From Thiohalocapsa sp963698775 (lineage in GTDB: Bacteria > Pseudomonadota > Gammaproteobacteria > Chromatiales > Chromatiaceae), in contig CAVOSE010000017.1 of NCBI GenBank assembly GCA_963698775.1, positions 1 to 64,000 on the forward strand: DNA of 64,000 bases. The letters are read 5' to 3'. The position numbers and the translations under genes were made by a program. This document shows positions 16,220 through 24,963 of the stretch, piece by piece. The notes below the pieces were generated by a model. That model searched no databases and was not told the DNA's origin. It was given only the letters and a program-made list of their open reading frames with translations. Within the stretch, counting starts at the first letter, position 1. The number at the start of each line of letters is the position of its first letter.

Positions 16220-16873
16220 TTAGCTCGTCGGCGCGACACCATAGCGGTCGCGATAAGCCGCCAGAGCCTCACTGAAGTTGCTCTGTGCATCGTCGCCCTC
16301 GATATAGGCGATCAGGTCGTTCAGCGTGGCGATACTCACCGTGGGCAAGCCGAATTGTGCTCGGATCTCGTCGATAGCGGAGCCGCTGCCGCTGCCGCGC
16401 TCGCAGCGGTCCAGGGCGATCAGCACCCCGCACGGGGTTGCGCCGGCGGCCTCGATCATGGCCACGGATTCGCGCACCGAGGTGCCCGCGGTGATGACGT
16501 CGTCGATGATCAGCACCCGTCCGGCAAGCGGGCTGCCGACGATCTGGCCGCCCTCACCATGATCCTTGGCCTCCTTGCGATTGAAGGCGTAGGGCAGGTC
16601 CTGGCCATGGTGTTCTGCCAGTGCGATGGCCGTGCTCGCAGCCAACGGAATACCCTTGTAGGCTGGACCGAACAGCAAGTCGGGTTGCAGGGGCGAGCGT
16701 GTCAGCGCCTCGGCATAGAAGCGCCCCAGGCGCGCCAGACTGGCGCCGTGGTTAAATAGCCCCGCGTTGAAAAAGTACGGACTCTGACGCCCGGATTTGA
16801 GCTGGAACTGGCCGAAGCGCAGTACGCCGGTGTCGATTGCGAATCGTAAGAAATCGTGCTGGTAATCTTGCAT
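16220..16873 (-). CDS. pyrE: Orotate phosphoribosyltransferase
   Basis: PyrE transfers orotate to PRPP to make orotidine 5'-phosphate in pyrimidine synthesis. The 217-aa protein shows FQLKSGRQSPYFFNAGLF, LLFGPAYKGIPLAA, the flexible catalytic loop NRKEAKDHGEGG and the PRPP motif VLIIDDVITAGTS. Length and motifs match the family. It is transcribed away from the TauE/SafE gene; about 180 nt separate the two starts. Confidence 0.97.
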   Translation of the reverse strand: MQDYQHDFLRFAIDTGVLRFGQFQLKSGRQSPYFFNAGLFNHGASLARLGRFYAEALTRSPLQPDLLFGPAYKGIPLAASTAIALAEHHGQDLPYAFNRKEAKDHGEGGQIVGSPLAGRVLIIDDVITAGTSVRESVAMIEAAGATPCGVLIALDRCERGSGSGSAIDEIRAQFGLPTVSIATLNDLIAYIEGDDAQSNFSEALAAYRDRYGVAPTS

Positions 16874-17055
16874 CTGTCCGCCTCGCTAAACCAGCTCGCA
16901 TGGTGCCACGATCCGCCGCCGGACTGCATCAGATTCGACGCCTGCCGCGGCCCCAGAGACGGGGCCGTGGACCGACGCAGAGCCCGAATGTTACACGTTC
17001 ACTTCAGAACTATGAGTCGCTTGTTTCGCGATCAACCAGACCGGGGAGGTCAGCC

Positions 17056-17733
17056 ATGACTACGCTATTGCTGACCGCTTTCCTGGTCGGCCTGCTCGGC
17101 GGCGTGCACTGTGTCGCCATGTGCGGCGGCATCGTCACCACGCTAACCCTTGGCCTGGCGCCGGAGCGCCGACGCAATATCACCGCGCAACTGCCGTTGC
17201 AGCTCGCCTACAACCTCGGGCGCATCGTCGGTTACAGCATCGTCGGCGCATTGATGGGAGGGCTCGGTGCGTTGCTGATGCAATCCGGGGCGCTGCAGTG
17301 GGCCCAGCGCGGCCTGTACGCCCTTGCTGCCTTATTTATGATCGCGCTGGGGTTGTATCTGGGGGGCTGGTGGCGGGGGCTGGCCTATGTGGAGCGTGCC
17401 GGTGCGGTGCTGTGGCGCCGACTGGAGCCGCTCGGTCGACGCCTGTTGCCGATTCGTTGCTGGTGGCAGGCGTTCGGAGTCGGCCTGATCTGGGCCTGGC
17501 TGCCCTGTGGTCTAGTCTATAGCGTGCTGATCCTGGCACTCAGCGCCGGCGGGCCGATGCAGGGTGCGGTGCTGATGCTGGCCTTCGGGCTCGGTACGCT
17601 TCCGAATCTACTCGGTATCGGCCTGCTGGCCGGTGCCGCGGCCCGGTATGCCGAGCAGGTCTGGTTGCGAAGCGTCGCCGGTGTGCTGGTGATCGGTTTC
17701 GGGCTCTACGCCCTGTGGCAGTTGTTTGTTTAG
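17056..17733 (+). CDS. TauE/SafE (UreH-like) family membrane protein
   Basis: A 225-aa polytopic inner-membrane protein with about six hydrophobic segments. The motif GGVHCVAMCGGI near residue 15 and WLPCGLVYS near 155 are typical of the UreH-like group of the TauE/SafE family. Some members are linked to copper or nickel delivery and cytochrome oxidase assembly, while the name comes from proposed sulfite export; the substrate here is unknown. GGGGAGGT lies 5 nt before ATG 17056, which fixes the start. Its 3' end is 12 nt from the convergent yggU gene. Confidence 0.83.
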   Translation: MTTLLLTAFLVGLLGGVHCVAMCGGIVTTLTLGLAPERRRNITAQLPLQLAYNLGRIVGYSIVGALMGGLGALLMQSGALQWAQRGLYALAALFMIALGLYLGGWWRGLAYVERAGAVLWRRLEPLGRRLLPIRCWWQAFGVGLIWAWLPCGLVYSVLILALSAGGPMQGAVLMLAFGLGTLPNLLGIGLLAGAAARYAEQVWLRSVAGVLVIGFGLYALWQLFV

Positions 17734-17745
17734 GAGGCCTTCTTC

Positions 17746-18030
17746 TCAGGACTCGCCCATGATCGACGGCAGTCGTTGCGGCGAATCGATGCGCAGCGAC
17801 TTGATGCGGGCATGCGCACCGCTGACCAGCACCACCTGCTTGCGCGGGACGCCGAAGATATCGGCGAGGAATGCGACCAGGGCAGCGTTGGCCTTGCCGT
17901 CGACGGGCGGTGCGCGCAGCCGTACCCGCAACGCGTCGCCGACGGGTTCGTCGAGCGCGTCGGTACGGGCACGCGGCTGCACCCGCAGGCGCAGCAGCAA
18001 CGCATCACCGTCCCATCGATACCAGTGCAT
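17746..18030 (-). CDS. DUF167 (YggU-family) protein
   Basis: A 94-aa protein of the UPF0235/DUF167 family with the conserved core LRLRVQPRA, LRVRLRAPPVDGKANAALVA and SGAHARIKSLRID. Function is unknown. It is the last gene of a yggS-proC-yggT-yggU run, the standard gammaproteobacterial order, and converges on the TauE/SafE gene. Confidence 0.92.
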   Translation of the reverse strand: MHWYRWDGDALLLRLRVQPRARTDALDEPVGDALRVRLRAPPVDGKANAALVAFLADIFGVPRKQVVLVSGAHARIKSLRIDSPQRLPSIMGES

Positions 18031-18075
18031 AGCCGCCGAGGCTTGGTGTGTTTCGGCGTCGTGCCTTGTGCTAGA

Positions 18076-18651
18076 TCAGAACGGACTGCCCGCCAGCATC
18101 TGCAGCGGCGGCAACAGCAGCATCTCCAGCAGCACCAAAGCGATCATCGCGACCATGGGCGACAGGTCGATACCACTGATGGGCGGAACCAGACGCTGGG
18201 CCGGGACCATGATCGGGTCGGTGATCCGGTTCAGCAGCGCCACCGCGGGGTTGTAGGGGTCGGGGTTGACCCAGCTCAGAATCACGCGGATCAGGATGCC
18301 GAATAGGAAGATGCTGATCATGAGGCCGACCAGTGCCGGGATTGCCCACAACAGCGCAGCCAGTGGGTTGCGGCCCAGGCCCAGCAGCATGGACAGCAGC
18401 GCAAGCTCCAAGGCCTTCAGCAGCCAGGCCAGGACGAGCGCCGAGAGGTCGAGCCCGCCGTAGCCCGGGATGACCTTGCGCATTGGCCGCAGCACCGGGG
18501 AGGTAACCTTGACGATGAACTGGGAGATCGGGTTGTAGAAGTCCGCCCGTGCCCATTGCAGCAGGAAGCGGATCATGACGATGGCGATGTACAGCCCGAA
18601 CAGCGTCTTGACCAGAAAGATCAGCGGGTTGGTGAAATAGGCCTCGGTCAT
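18076..18651 (-). CDS. yggT: YggT-family membrane protein
   Basis: A 191-aa inner-membrane protein with two YggT domains (about 10-75 and 110-180), each with two hydrophobic helices and the motif VIRF/ILIRVILSWVNPDPYNP. YggT proteins are linked to osmotic stress and cell-envelope organisation, but the mechanism is unknown. The ATG overlaps the proC stop (ATGA), so the two are translationally coupled. Confidence 0.93.
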   Translation of the reverse strand: MTEAYFTNPLIFLVKTLFGLYIAIVMIRFLLQWARADFYNPISQFIVKVTSPVLRPMRKVIPGYGGLDLSALVLAWLLKALELALLSMLLGLGRNPLAALLWAIPALVGLMISIFLFGILIRVILSWVNPDPYNPAVALLNRITDPIMVPAQRLVPPISGIDLSPMVAMIALVLLEMLLLPPLQMLAGSPF

Positions 18652-19484
18652 TGATCGTCTCCAAGCAGTCTTGATAGCTCCGCGGCCCGCTGCCGCGCCG
18701 CGGCGACGGCGCGGCTGATCAGTGGCTCCAAATCGCCCTCCGCGAAAGTCAACAGGGCCTGTTCGGTAGTGCCGCCGGGCGAGGTGACGCGCTGCCGCAG
18801 CTGTTGTGGTGATTCATCGCTTTCCACGGCCATGCGCGCGGCGCCCAACGCAGTCTGAATGCTCAGCAGGCGTGCCGTGTCGGCGTCGAGACCCTGCTCG
18901 ATGCCGGCCTTTTCCAGCGCCTCCATGAACAGGAAGAAGTAGGCCGGGCCGCTGCCCGAGATGGCGGTGACGGCGTCCAGGTCGGACTCGTCCGCGACCC
19001 AGCGCGTAAGGCCGCCGGCACGCATGATCTCCTCGGCCAGGTTGCGCTGTTGCGGCGTTGCAACCGGGTTGGCGTGCAGGCCGATGGCACCGGACTGCAC
19101 CATCATGGGTGTATTCGGCATGGTGCGCACCACCGCGAGTTCTCGCCCGAACCACTGCGCGATGCTTGCCTCGGTCACCCCGGCCATAATCGAGATCAGC
19201 AGCGGTGCCGGTTCCGGCAGGGCGGCGGCCAGGTCGCGACAGACGTGCGCGGCCACTTGCGGCTTGATGCAGAGCACCAGCACCTGCGCCGAAGCGGCGG
19301 CAGCCGCGTTGCTGGGTGCCGCGTTGATGCCGAAACTGGCGGCGAGTTGCTCGCGCTTCTCCGGCACCGGATCACTGACCGTCAGCAGCGACGGCTCGTG
19401 ACCATCGGCAACCAGACCGGCGATCAGGCTATGGGCCATGTTGCCGCCACCAATGAAGGCGACGCGCGTTCGAGTCATTGACAT
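18648..19484 (-). CDS. proC: Pyrroline-5-carboxylate reductase
   Basis: ProC performs the last step of proline synthesis, reducing pyrroline-5-carboxylate with NAD(P)H. The 278-aa protein has the Rossmann motif VAFIGGGNMAHSLIAGL at the N-terminus, the conserved VRTMPNTPMMVQSGAIGL, and the C-terminal signature SGSGPAYFFLFMEAL. ATG 19484 is chosen; 19478 is the alternative. The frame continues upstream to 19592 without similarity. The 3' end overlaps yggT by 4 nt. Confidence 0.96.
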   Translation of the reverse strand: MSMTRTRVAFIGGGNMAHSLIAGLVADGHEPSLLTVSDPVPEKREQLAASFGINAAPSNAAAAASAQVLVLCIKPQVAAHVCRDLAAALPEPAPLLISIMAGVTEASIAQWFGRELAVVRTMPNTPMMVQSGAIGLHANPVATPQQRNLAEEIMRAGGLTRWVADESDLDAVTAISGSGPAYFFLFMEALEKAGIEQGLDADTARLLSIQTALGAARMAVESDESPQQLRQRVTSPGGTTEQALLTFAEGDLEPLISRAVAAARQRAAELSRLLGDDQ

Positions 19485-19656
19485 GGTTGGATCGTGGACA
19501 TTGCAGATAAGTGAAAACCCCGTCGTCGCGAACGTTACGCGCGACCGAGCGTCGTGCGGGCCGTGTCGATCGCCCAGAGATCCCGGCAACAATCGATGAC
19601 CGCAATGGCCCCATCAGCGATGCCTGCGGCAGTCAGGGCAGCAGTCTGGTCAGCCA

Positions 19657-20358
19657 TCAGGGCGACGGTCGTGACCCAAAGATCGCGGTCCCGACCCGGA
19701 CTATTGTAGCGCCCTCGGCAATGGCTGCCTCAAGGTCCGCGGACATGCCCATGGACAGCGTCGACAGCGGTAGGCTAGGCGTCGCCAGCCGCTCGCGCAG
19801 TGCCCGCAGCGCGGCGAAGGGTCGCCGCTGGCTATCGAGGCCGACGCTCGGGGCCGGCAGCGTCATCAGTCCTTCGATGCTGACGCCATCGATATCGCAG
19901 CAGGCGGCGATGAACGCTTCGACCTGCGCTGGCTCCAGCCCACCCTTACTGGCCTCGCCACTGACGTTGACCTGCACGCAGAGCTTCAGCGGACCCAGCT
20001 CCGGCGGGCGCTGGCTGCCGAGCCGGCGCGCGTGTTTGAGATCGTAGACGCTATGCACCCAATCGAAACTGGCCGCGATGTCGCGGGTCTTGTTGCTCTG
20101 GACGCGACCGATGAAATGCCAGTGCAGAGGCAGATCATTCAGCTCGGACTGCTTCTCGAGCGCCTCCTGGGCATAGCTCTCGCCAAAGGCCAATTGCCCG
20201 GCCGCATAGGCCGCGGCGATCTTCCGCGCCGGCTGGACCTTGCTGACGGCAAGCAGTTGGACGCTGCCGGCGGCGCGGCCGAAACGTGCTTCGGCCTCGG
20301 CGACGCGTTGCCGCACAGCCGTTAGGCCGGTGGTCACGAACTGTTCGTCTATCGACAC
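19657..20358 (-). CDS. yggS: YggS-family pyridoxal phosphate homeostasis protein
   Basis: A 233-aa cytoplasmic PLP-binding protein (PLPBP/PipY family) that buffers vitamin B6. The PLP lysine is in LLAVSKVQPARKI near residue 40. Other family motifs are FGESYAQEALEK, WHFIGRVQSNKTRDIA and SMGMSADLEAAI. It precedes proC by about 170 nt and follows rdgB by 12 nt, so rdgB-yggS probably share a transcript. In many relatives pilT lies next to yggS; it is absent here. Confidence 0.95.
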   Translation of the reverse strand: MSIDEQFVTTGLTAVRQRVAEAEARFGRAAGSVQLLAVSKVQPARKIAAAYAAGQLAFGESYAQEALEKQSELNDLPLHWHFIGRVQSNKTRDIAASFDWVHSVYDLKHARRLGSQRPPELGPLKLCVQVNVSGEASKGGLEPAQVEAFIAACCDIDGVSIEGLMTLPAPSVGLDSQRRPFAALRALRERLATPSLPLSTLSMGMSADLEAAIAEGATIVRVGTAIFGSRPSP

Positions 20359-20370
20359 CAGAGGCCCCCG

Positions 20371-20988
20371 TCAGGCTTCCCGGCTGGCGAGCCGCTCGAC
20401 CAGTTGTCTGAGGGCCTGGCCGCGATGGCTCAGGGCGTTCTTGGTGGCCGCGTCCAGTTCGGCGGCGCTGCATCCCTGATCCGGCACGAAGAAGACCGGG
20501 TCATAGCCGAAACCGTTGTCGCCGCGGGGCACGGCCAGGATGCGACCCTCCCAGGTCCCCTGGCAGATCAGCGGCGTTGGGTCGCCGGCGTGGCGCATGT
20601 ACACCATCACGCACTGAAAACGCGCGCCGCGGGCGTCCGCCGACATACCGTCAAGGGCCTGCAACAGCTTGTCACAATTGGCGCGATCGTCTGCGCCCGC
20701 GCCGGCATAGCGGGCTGAGTAGATGCCCGGTGCACCATTCAGTGCGTCCACCTCCAGCCCGGAATCGTCGGCGATCGCCGGCAGACCACTTGCCTGGGCC
20801 GCATGCCGGGCCTTGAGGATGGCGTTCTCGACAAAGCTGAGCCCCGTCTCGTCGGCCTCGTCGATGCCGAGTTCACCCTGAGGTTGCACCCTGATGCCCA
20901 CCGGCGCCAGCAGCTGGTTGATCTCGCGGACCTTGCCGGCGTTGTTGCTGGCGAGCACGATGGCGCCTTCGGCAGGGGACTGTTGCAT
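20371..20988 (-). CDS. rdgB: Non-canonical purine NTP pyrophosphatase (RdgB/HAM1)
   Basis: This enzyme hydrolyses ITP, dITP and XTP to keep deaminated purines out of nucleic acids. The 205-aa protein starts with VLASNNAGKVREINQLL. It contains ADDSGLEVDALNGAPGIYSA, the metal and substrate region GDNGFGYDPVFFVPD and the C-terminal NALSHRGQALRQL. ATG 20988 fits the family N-terminus; an upstream ATG at 21162 would add an unrelated tail. It lies 12 nt ahead of yggS. Confidence 0.96.
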   Translation of the reverse strand: MQQSPAEGAIVLASNNAGKVREINQLLAPVGIRVQPQGELGIDEADETGLSFVENAILKARHAAQASGLPAIADDSGLEVDALNGAPGIYSARYAGAGADDRANCDKLLQALDGMSADARGARFQCVMVYMRHAGDPTPLICQGTWEGRILAVPRGDNGFGYDPVFFVPDQGCSAAELDAATKNALSHRGQALRQLVERLASREA

Positions 20989-21223
20989 GCTGGTTTGCTC
21001 CGCCGCGGTTGCTTGCCGCGGTTGCAGATAGTACCGGGTTTGATTCCGGCCGTGATGATCCTGGCTTCGGGATTGCCCGTCGATCGCGGAACAGGACCAA
21101 GAGAATCTCGAGCACCGAACGCGATGACTCGGCGAATAAATTCGCCCCGACACCTGGAGCAACGGCCGCAGCTCGGATTATTGGCGCGGGTGCCCCGTAA
21201 ACTAACCTAGATCCGGTGTTTGA

Positions 21224-21364
21224 ACCACGAAGAGCACGAAGGGGTTCAGCAGGATACGCACGTCGCGCCTGCACCCTGGGGGTGAGCCAAGCGGCAGCGA
21301 GGCATGCCTTCAAACCTTTCTTTTCTTCGCTTTATTCTTCGTGTTCTTCGTGTTCTTCGTGGTG
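21224..21364. repeat. Inverted CACGAAGA-type repeat in the rdgB-rph gap
   Basis: The 393-nt gap 20989-21381 holds ACCACGAAGAGCACGAAGG (21224-21242) and, about 100 nt later, its inverted counterpart with three CTTCGTG units (21338-21364). The right part is a short tandem of a 9-nt unit, TTCTTCGTG. No gene is visible. Such CACGAAGA palindromes are common non-coding elements in environmental proteobacteria. Confidence 0.6.
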
Positions 21365-21381
21365 AACTACTCTTTTTTGGA

Positions 21382-22098
21382 TCAAGCAGCCAGCGCTGCG
21401 CGCTGCGCGGCCAGTATCTGCTCGATGCCGGCGCCGGCCAGGTCAAGCAGCGCGTTCAGTTCCGCGCGCGAAAAGGCCTTGTCCTCGGCCGTGCCCTGGA
21501 TTTCGATCAGACCGCCATCGCCATCCATGACCACATTCATGTCAGTCTCGGCGTTGCTGTCCTCGGCATAGTCCAGGTCCAGCACCGGCGTGCCGCGGTA
21601 GACGCCCACGGAGACCGCTGCGATCTGATGGCGGATCGGCGAATCGTTCAGCGTGCCGTCGTGCTGGAGTCGCGCGATTGCGTCGCTGAGCGCAACCCAG
21701 GCACCGCTGATGGCCGCCGTGCGGGTACCGCCGTCGGCCTGGAGCACGTCGCAATCAAGCGTGATGGTGCGCTCGCCGAGGGCGTCCAGGTCGGCGGCGG
21801 CGCGCAGGGAGCGTCCGATCAGGCGCTGGATCTCCAGCGTGCGTCCGCCCTGACGACCGCGCGCTGCCTCCCGCTGGGTCCGCTCGCCGGTAGAGCGCGG
21901 CAGCATGCCGTACTCGGCGGTGATCCAGCCGCTGCCGCTGCCACGCAGGAAGCCGGGCACGCGGTCCTCGACACTGGCCGTGCACAAGACCCGCGTGCCG
22001 CCGAAACTGGCGAGTACCGAGCCCTCCGCATGTTGGGTAAAGCCTCGCTCGAAGCAGATAGGGCGTAACTGATCGGGGCGACGGGTGGATGGACGCAT
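21382..22098 (-). CDS. rph: Ribonuclease PH
   Basis: A phosphorolytic exoribonuclease that trims tRNA 3' ends. The 238-aa protein starts MRPSTRRPDQLRPICFERGF and contains the family motifs HAEGSVLASFGGTRVLC, GSGWITAEYGMLPRST and GRTLEIQRLIGRSLRA. The C-terminus has DMNVVMDGDGGLIEIQGTAE. Length is standard and active-site arginines are present. ATG 22098 fits the family; the frame extends upstream to 22164 without similarity. It follows the Ser/Thr kinase gene by 134 nt on the same strand. Confidence 0.97.
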   Translation of the reverse strand: MRPSTRRPDQLRPICFERGFTQHAEGSVLASFGGTRVLCTASVEDRVPGFLRGSGSGWITAEYGMLPRSTGERTQREAARGRQGGRTLEIQRLIGRSLRAAADLDALGERTITLDCDVLQADGGTRTAAISGAWVALSDAIARLQHDGTLNDSPIRHQIAAVSVGVYRGTPVLDLDYAEDSNAETDMNVVMDGDGGLIEIQGTAEDKAFSRAELNALLDLAGAGIEQILAAQRAALAA

Positions 22099-22232
22099 CG
22101 GGATTTCTCTCAGCTGTTGGGTTTGCGCCATGCCTTCGCCGCGCGTGGGGGCGCACGCGGTCATCAGGCTGGCGTTGAGTTAGGTGTGATTCAAGTCTGA
22201 GCAGACACTGTATCGCGGTTCGTCTTGGCGGC

Positions 22233-23147
22233 TCATGGTTTTGGAGCAAAAAGCGTCCGCGTGGGAAACGCGCGCGCCTCTTGATGCTGACGCAGGATGT
22301 CCAGCACCTGCCCCGCGTCCTGGGGGCGACGCTGGGAATCGAGGTCCATGCAGCGGTCGATCAACTGCGGTAGCCACGCTGGATAGCGGCCGCGCAGCGC
22401 ATTGACGGCGGGTTCGAGGCTGTCTTTGACGACGCGTTCGTGGGCCGGTTGCGGTGGCTGGCCATCGAGACAACAGCGCAGCGATGCGCCGATGGCATAG
22501 ACGTCCGTCCAGGGGCCGATGTTGCCATCGCGCTTGTATTGCTCCGGCGGCGAATAGCCTGGGGTGATCACTTGGCTTCCGGCGCGGCTGTTGTTGTCCA
22601 TCAGGTGCACCGCGCCCAGGTCGAGCAGCAGCGGGTCATGGCCGGTGCGCAGGTGGATGTTGCTCGGCTTCAGGTCCAGATGCAGCATCGAGCGCGAGTG
22701 CATCAGTGCCAAGGCGTCCAGCAAGGGCAGTAAGATGCGAAGCGTCAGCGTCATGCTCAGGTTGCCGCGTTGACGAATCAACTGACCGAGGTTGCGCCCG
22801 CGCTCGTACTGCATCACGATGTAAGCAGTATTGTTCGCCAGAAAGACGTTCAGCACGGCAACGATGTGTGGGTGCCTGAGCGAGGCCATCGCCTGAGCCT
22901 CCTGAAAGAACATCCGGCGGCCTCGATGCAGATTTTCGAGCCGAGTTTCGTCGAGCGGAACCAGCCGGCCGCTGTCGTCGCGCCGGGCCAGGCGCTTCGG
23001 CATGAACTCCTTGACCAAGACCTCGTCACCCGTCTCCTCATCCTCTGCCAGGTACACCAGGCTGAAACCGCCCTTACCGATGTCTTCGACCACGCGATAG
23101 CGATCGATGCGGGCACCGGGCTTGAGATTGTCGCGCAATCGAGGCAT
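22233..23147 (-). CDS. Hanks-type Ser/Thr protein kinase
   Basis: A soluble 304-aa eukaryotic-like kinase. It has the glycine loop GKGGFSLVY (24-32), catalytic Lys46 (VLVKEF), Glu83 in FFQEAQAM, the catalytic loop HLDLKPSN with Asp158, and DLG (176-178) in place of DFG. PGYSPPEQYKRDGNIGPWTDVYAIG is split here as the activation-segment end and subdomain IX. It has no membrane segment, PASTA repeats or adjacent PP2C phosphatase gene, so it acts alone or with a partner encoded elsewhere. HLD instead of HRD makes it a non-RD kinase. It is divergent from yicC. Confidence 0.92.
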   Translation of the reverse strand: MPRLRDNLKPGARIDRYRVVEDIGKGGFSLVYLAEDEETGDEVLVKEFMPKRLARRDDSGRLVPLDETRLENLHRGRRMFFQEAQAMASLRHPHIVAVLNVFLANNTAYIVMQYERGRNLGQLIRQRGNLSMTLTLRILLPLLDALALMHSRSMLHLDLKPSNIHLRTGHDPLLLDLGAVHLMDNNSRAGSQVITPGYSPPEQYKRDGNIGPWTDVYAIGASLRCCLDGQPPQPAHERVVKDSLEPAVNALRGRYPAWLPQLIDRCMDLDSQRRPQDAGQVLDILRQHQEARAFPTRTLFAPKP

Positions 23148-23348
23148 TGGGATAGAGTGGTCGAACAGTGATCGGGGCGAGCACCGCACCGTTGCAGCGG
23201 GTGGGTAGAGTTGCGGGTTGCTCGGGCCTGGTGGCCCTAGCCGGTCATCGACCTAACGGTAGGCGGCCACGCCATCTGGGACCGGCCTCCGCCCCGCCTC
23301 AGGTATGATAGCCACATTCGACCGCCCGCCGACAGGAGAAATCTACCC

Positions 23349-24215
23349 ATGACCAAAAGCATGACGGCGTTCGCCCGCGAGGTCGCCAGCATCGAGGTCG
23401 GCGAGTTGACCTGGGAATTGCGTTCCGTTAACCACCGCTTTCTGGAGGCGCATGTGCGCCTGCCGGAAGAACTGCGCGGGCTCGACCCGAAGGTCCGCGC
23501 GCGCCTGTCCGCGCGACTCAATCGCGGCAAGCTGGATTGCACGCTGCGCTTCGTGCCGCAGCCGGGCGCGGACGGCGATCTCAGCATCAATCGTCGCCTG
23601 ATGGAACAGGTGCTGAAGGCGGCGGATGAGATCGCCGTTCGTCTTGGCGAGCCCGCCACACCGCACGTATTCGAACTGTTGCAGTGGCCTGGTCTCTTGC
23701 AGGAGCCACAACGCGACATGGACGCCATCGCCAGCGCCGCCATCGACTTGCTCGACCGCACGCTGGACGATCTGGTTGCCGCCCGCGAGCGGGAAGGCGC
23801 ACAGCTGCGCGCCTTGTTGCTGGAGCGTTGCGACAAGCTCCTCGAGCGCGTCGCCGAAGTACGCGAGCGCCTGCCCGAGGTGCTCACCGGCATCCGCCAA
23901 CGGCTGCGTGACCGGCTGGCCGAGCTGCAGGTGGAGCTCGACCCGGCGCGGTTGGAGCAGGAGATGGCGCTGCTGACGCAACGCCTGGACGTGGACGAAG
24001 AAATGGACCGCCTGCGCGTGCACGTGACCGAGGTACGCAAGGCCTTGGAAGGCTCCGCTCCCGTGGGCCGGCGCCTCGATTTCCTGATGCAGGAACTCAA
24101 CCGCGAGGCCAACACCCTCAGCTCGAAATCCTCGGATGCCGCGCTGACCCTGGCCGCCGTGGACATGAAGGTGCTCATCGAACAGATGCGCGAGCAGGTC
24201 CAAAACCTGGAGTGA
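23349..24215 (+). CDS. yicC: YicC-family endoribonuclease
   Basis: A 288-aa protein of the YicC family; recent work assigns endoribonuclease activity to the E. coli member, acting on small RNA turnover. The N-terminal domain has the conserved MTAFAREV, ELRSVNHRFLEAHVRLPEE and the C-terminal domain has DVDEEMDRLRVHVTEVRKAL, GRRLDFLMQELNREANTLSS and VDMKVLIEQMREQVQNLE, the expected ending. AGGAGA precedes the ATG, and TATGAT (23304-23309) may be its -10. The stop overlaps the gmk GTG start. Confidence 0.95.
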   Translation: MTKSMTAFAREVASIEVGELTWELRSVNHRFLEAHVRLPEELRGLDPKVRARLSARLNRGKLDCTLRFVPQPGADGDLSINRRLMEQVLKAADEIAVRLGEPATPHVFELLQWPGLLQEPQRDMDAIASAAIDLLDRTLDDLVAAREREGAQLRALLLERCDKLLERVAEVRERLPEVLTGIRQRLRDRLAELQVELDPARLEQEMALLTQRLDVDEEMDRLRVHVTEVRKALEGSAPVGRRLDFLMQELNREANTLSSKSSDAALTLAAVDMKVLIEQMREQVQNLE

Positions 24216-24916
24216 TCCCCGGAGTGAGCAACATCCCAGTACCCAACACCCCGGCTAGCCCCTGGGCTTCCGCACCGTCTTCTGCCCATCCTCCGGCAGC
24301 GGCCGGTACCCTATTCGTCGTGTCGGCGCCGTCCGGTGCCGGCAAGACCAGTTTGGTGCGCGCCCTGTTGGAATTAGACCCGACGCTGCACCTGTCGGTG
24401 TCCTACACGACGCGCCCGCCGCGGCCCGGCGAGGTGGATGGAGAGCACTACCATTTCACCGACGCCAAGCGCTTCGAGACGATGGTCGCCGATGGCGCCT
24501 TCGTCGAGTATGCGCGGGTCTTCGGAAATGCCTACGGCACCGCCGAATCGGCATTACGGGCCGTACTCGAGCGCGGTGAAGACCTGCTACTGGAGATCGA
24601 CTGGCAAGGTGCTCGCCAGGTGCGCGAGCGGCTGCCCGAGGCCGTGTCGGTCTTTGTCATGCCGCCGTCATTGGCGGCACTGGAACAGCGCTTGCGCGGC
24701 CGCGGCCAGGATACGGACGAGGTCATCGCCGGGCGCATGGAACGCGCCCGCGACGAATTGTCGCACTATCCGGAATATGACTACTTAGTGGTCAATGACG
24801 CGTTCGACACGGCACTGACACAACTCGCGGCCATTGTCACCGCCGAGCGCATGCGCCAGCCGCGCCAGGCCGCACGCTACAGCCAGGATCTGGCCGCGAT
24901 GCTCGCACCAGGCTAG
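24212..24916 (+). CDS. gmk: Guanylate kinase
   Basis: Gmk converts GMP to GDP. The 234-aa protein carries the P-loop VSAPSGAGKTSLV, the GMP-binding SYTTRPPRPGEVDGEHYHF and LLEIDWQGARQV. A GTG at 24212 overlaps the yicC stop (GTGA) and gives an unusual 30-residue Pro/Ala/Ser N-terminal extension before TLFVVSAPSG; a second GTG at 24224 is also possible. In relatives gmk is followed directly by rpoZ and spoT, but here a 2.4-kb insertion intervenes. Confidence 0.96.
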   Translation: MIPGVSNIPVPNTPASPWASAPSSAHPPAAAGTLFVVSAPSGAGKTSLVRALLELDPTLHLSVSYTTRPPRPGEVDGEHYHFTDAKRFETMVADGAFVEYARVFGNAYGTAESALRAVLERGEDLLLEIDWQGARQVRERLPEAVSVFVMPPSLAALEQRLRGRGQDTDEVIAGRMERARDELSHYPEYDYLVVNDAFDTALTQLAAIVTAERMRQPRQAARYSQDLAAMLAPG

Positions 24917-24963
24917 CGTTCACTGCGCGGCGCCACCACGCGAAATGAATCGGTAGCGCATCC

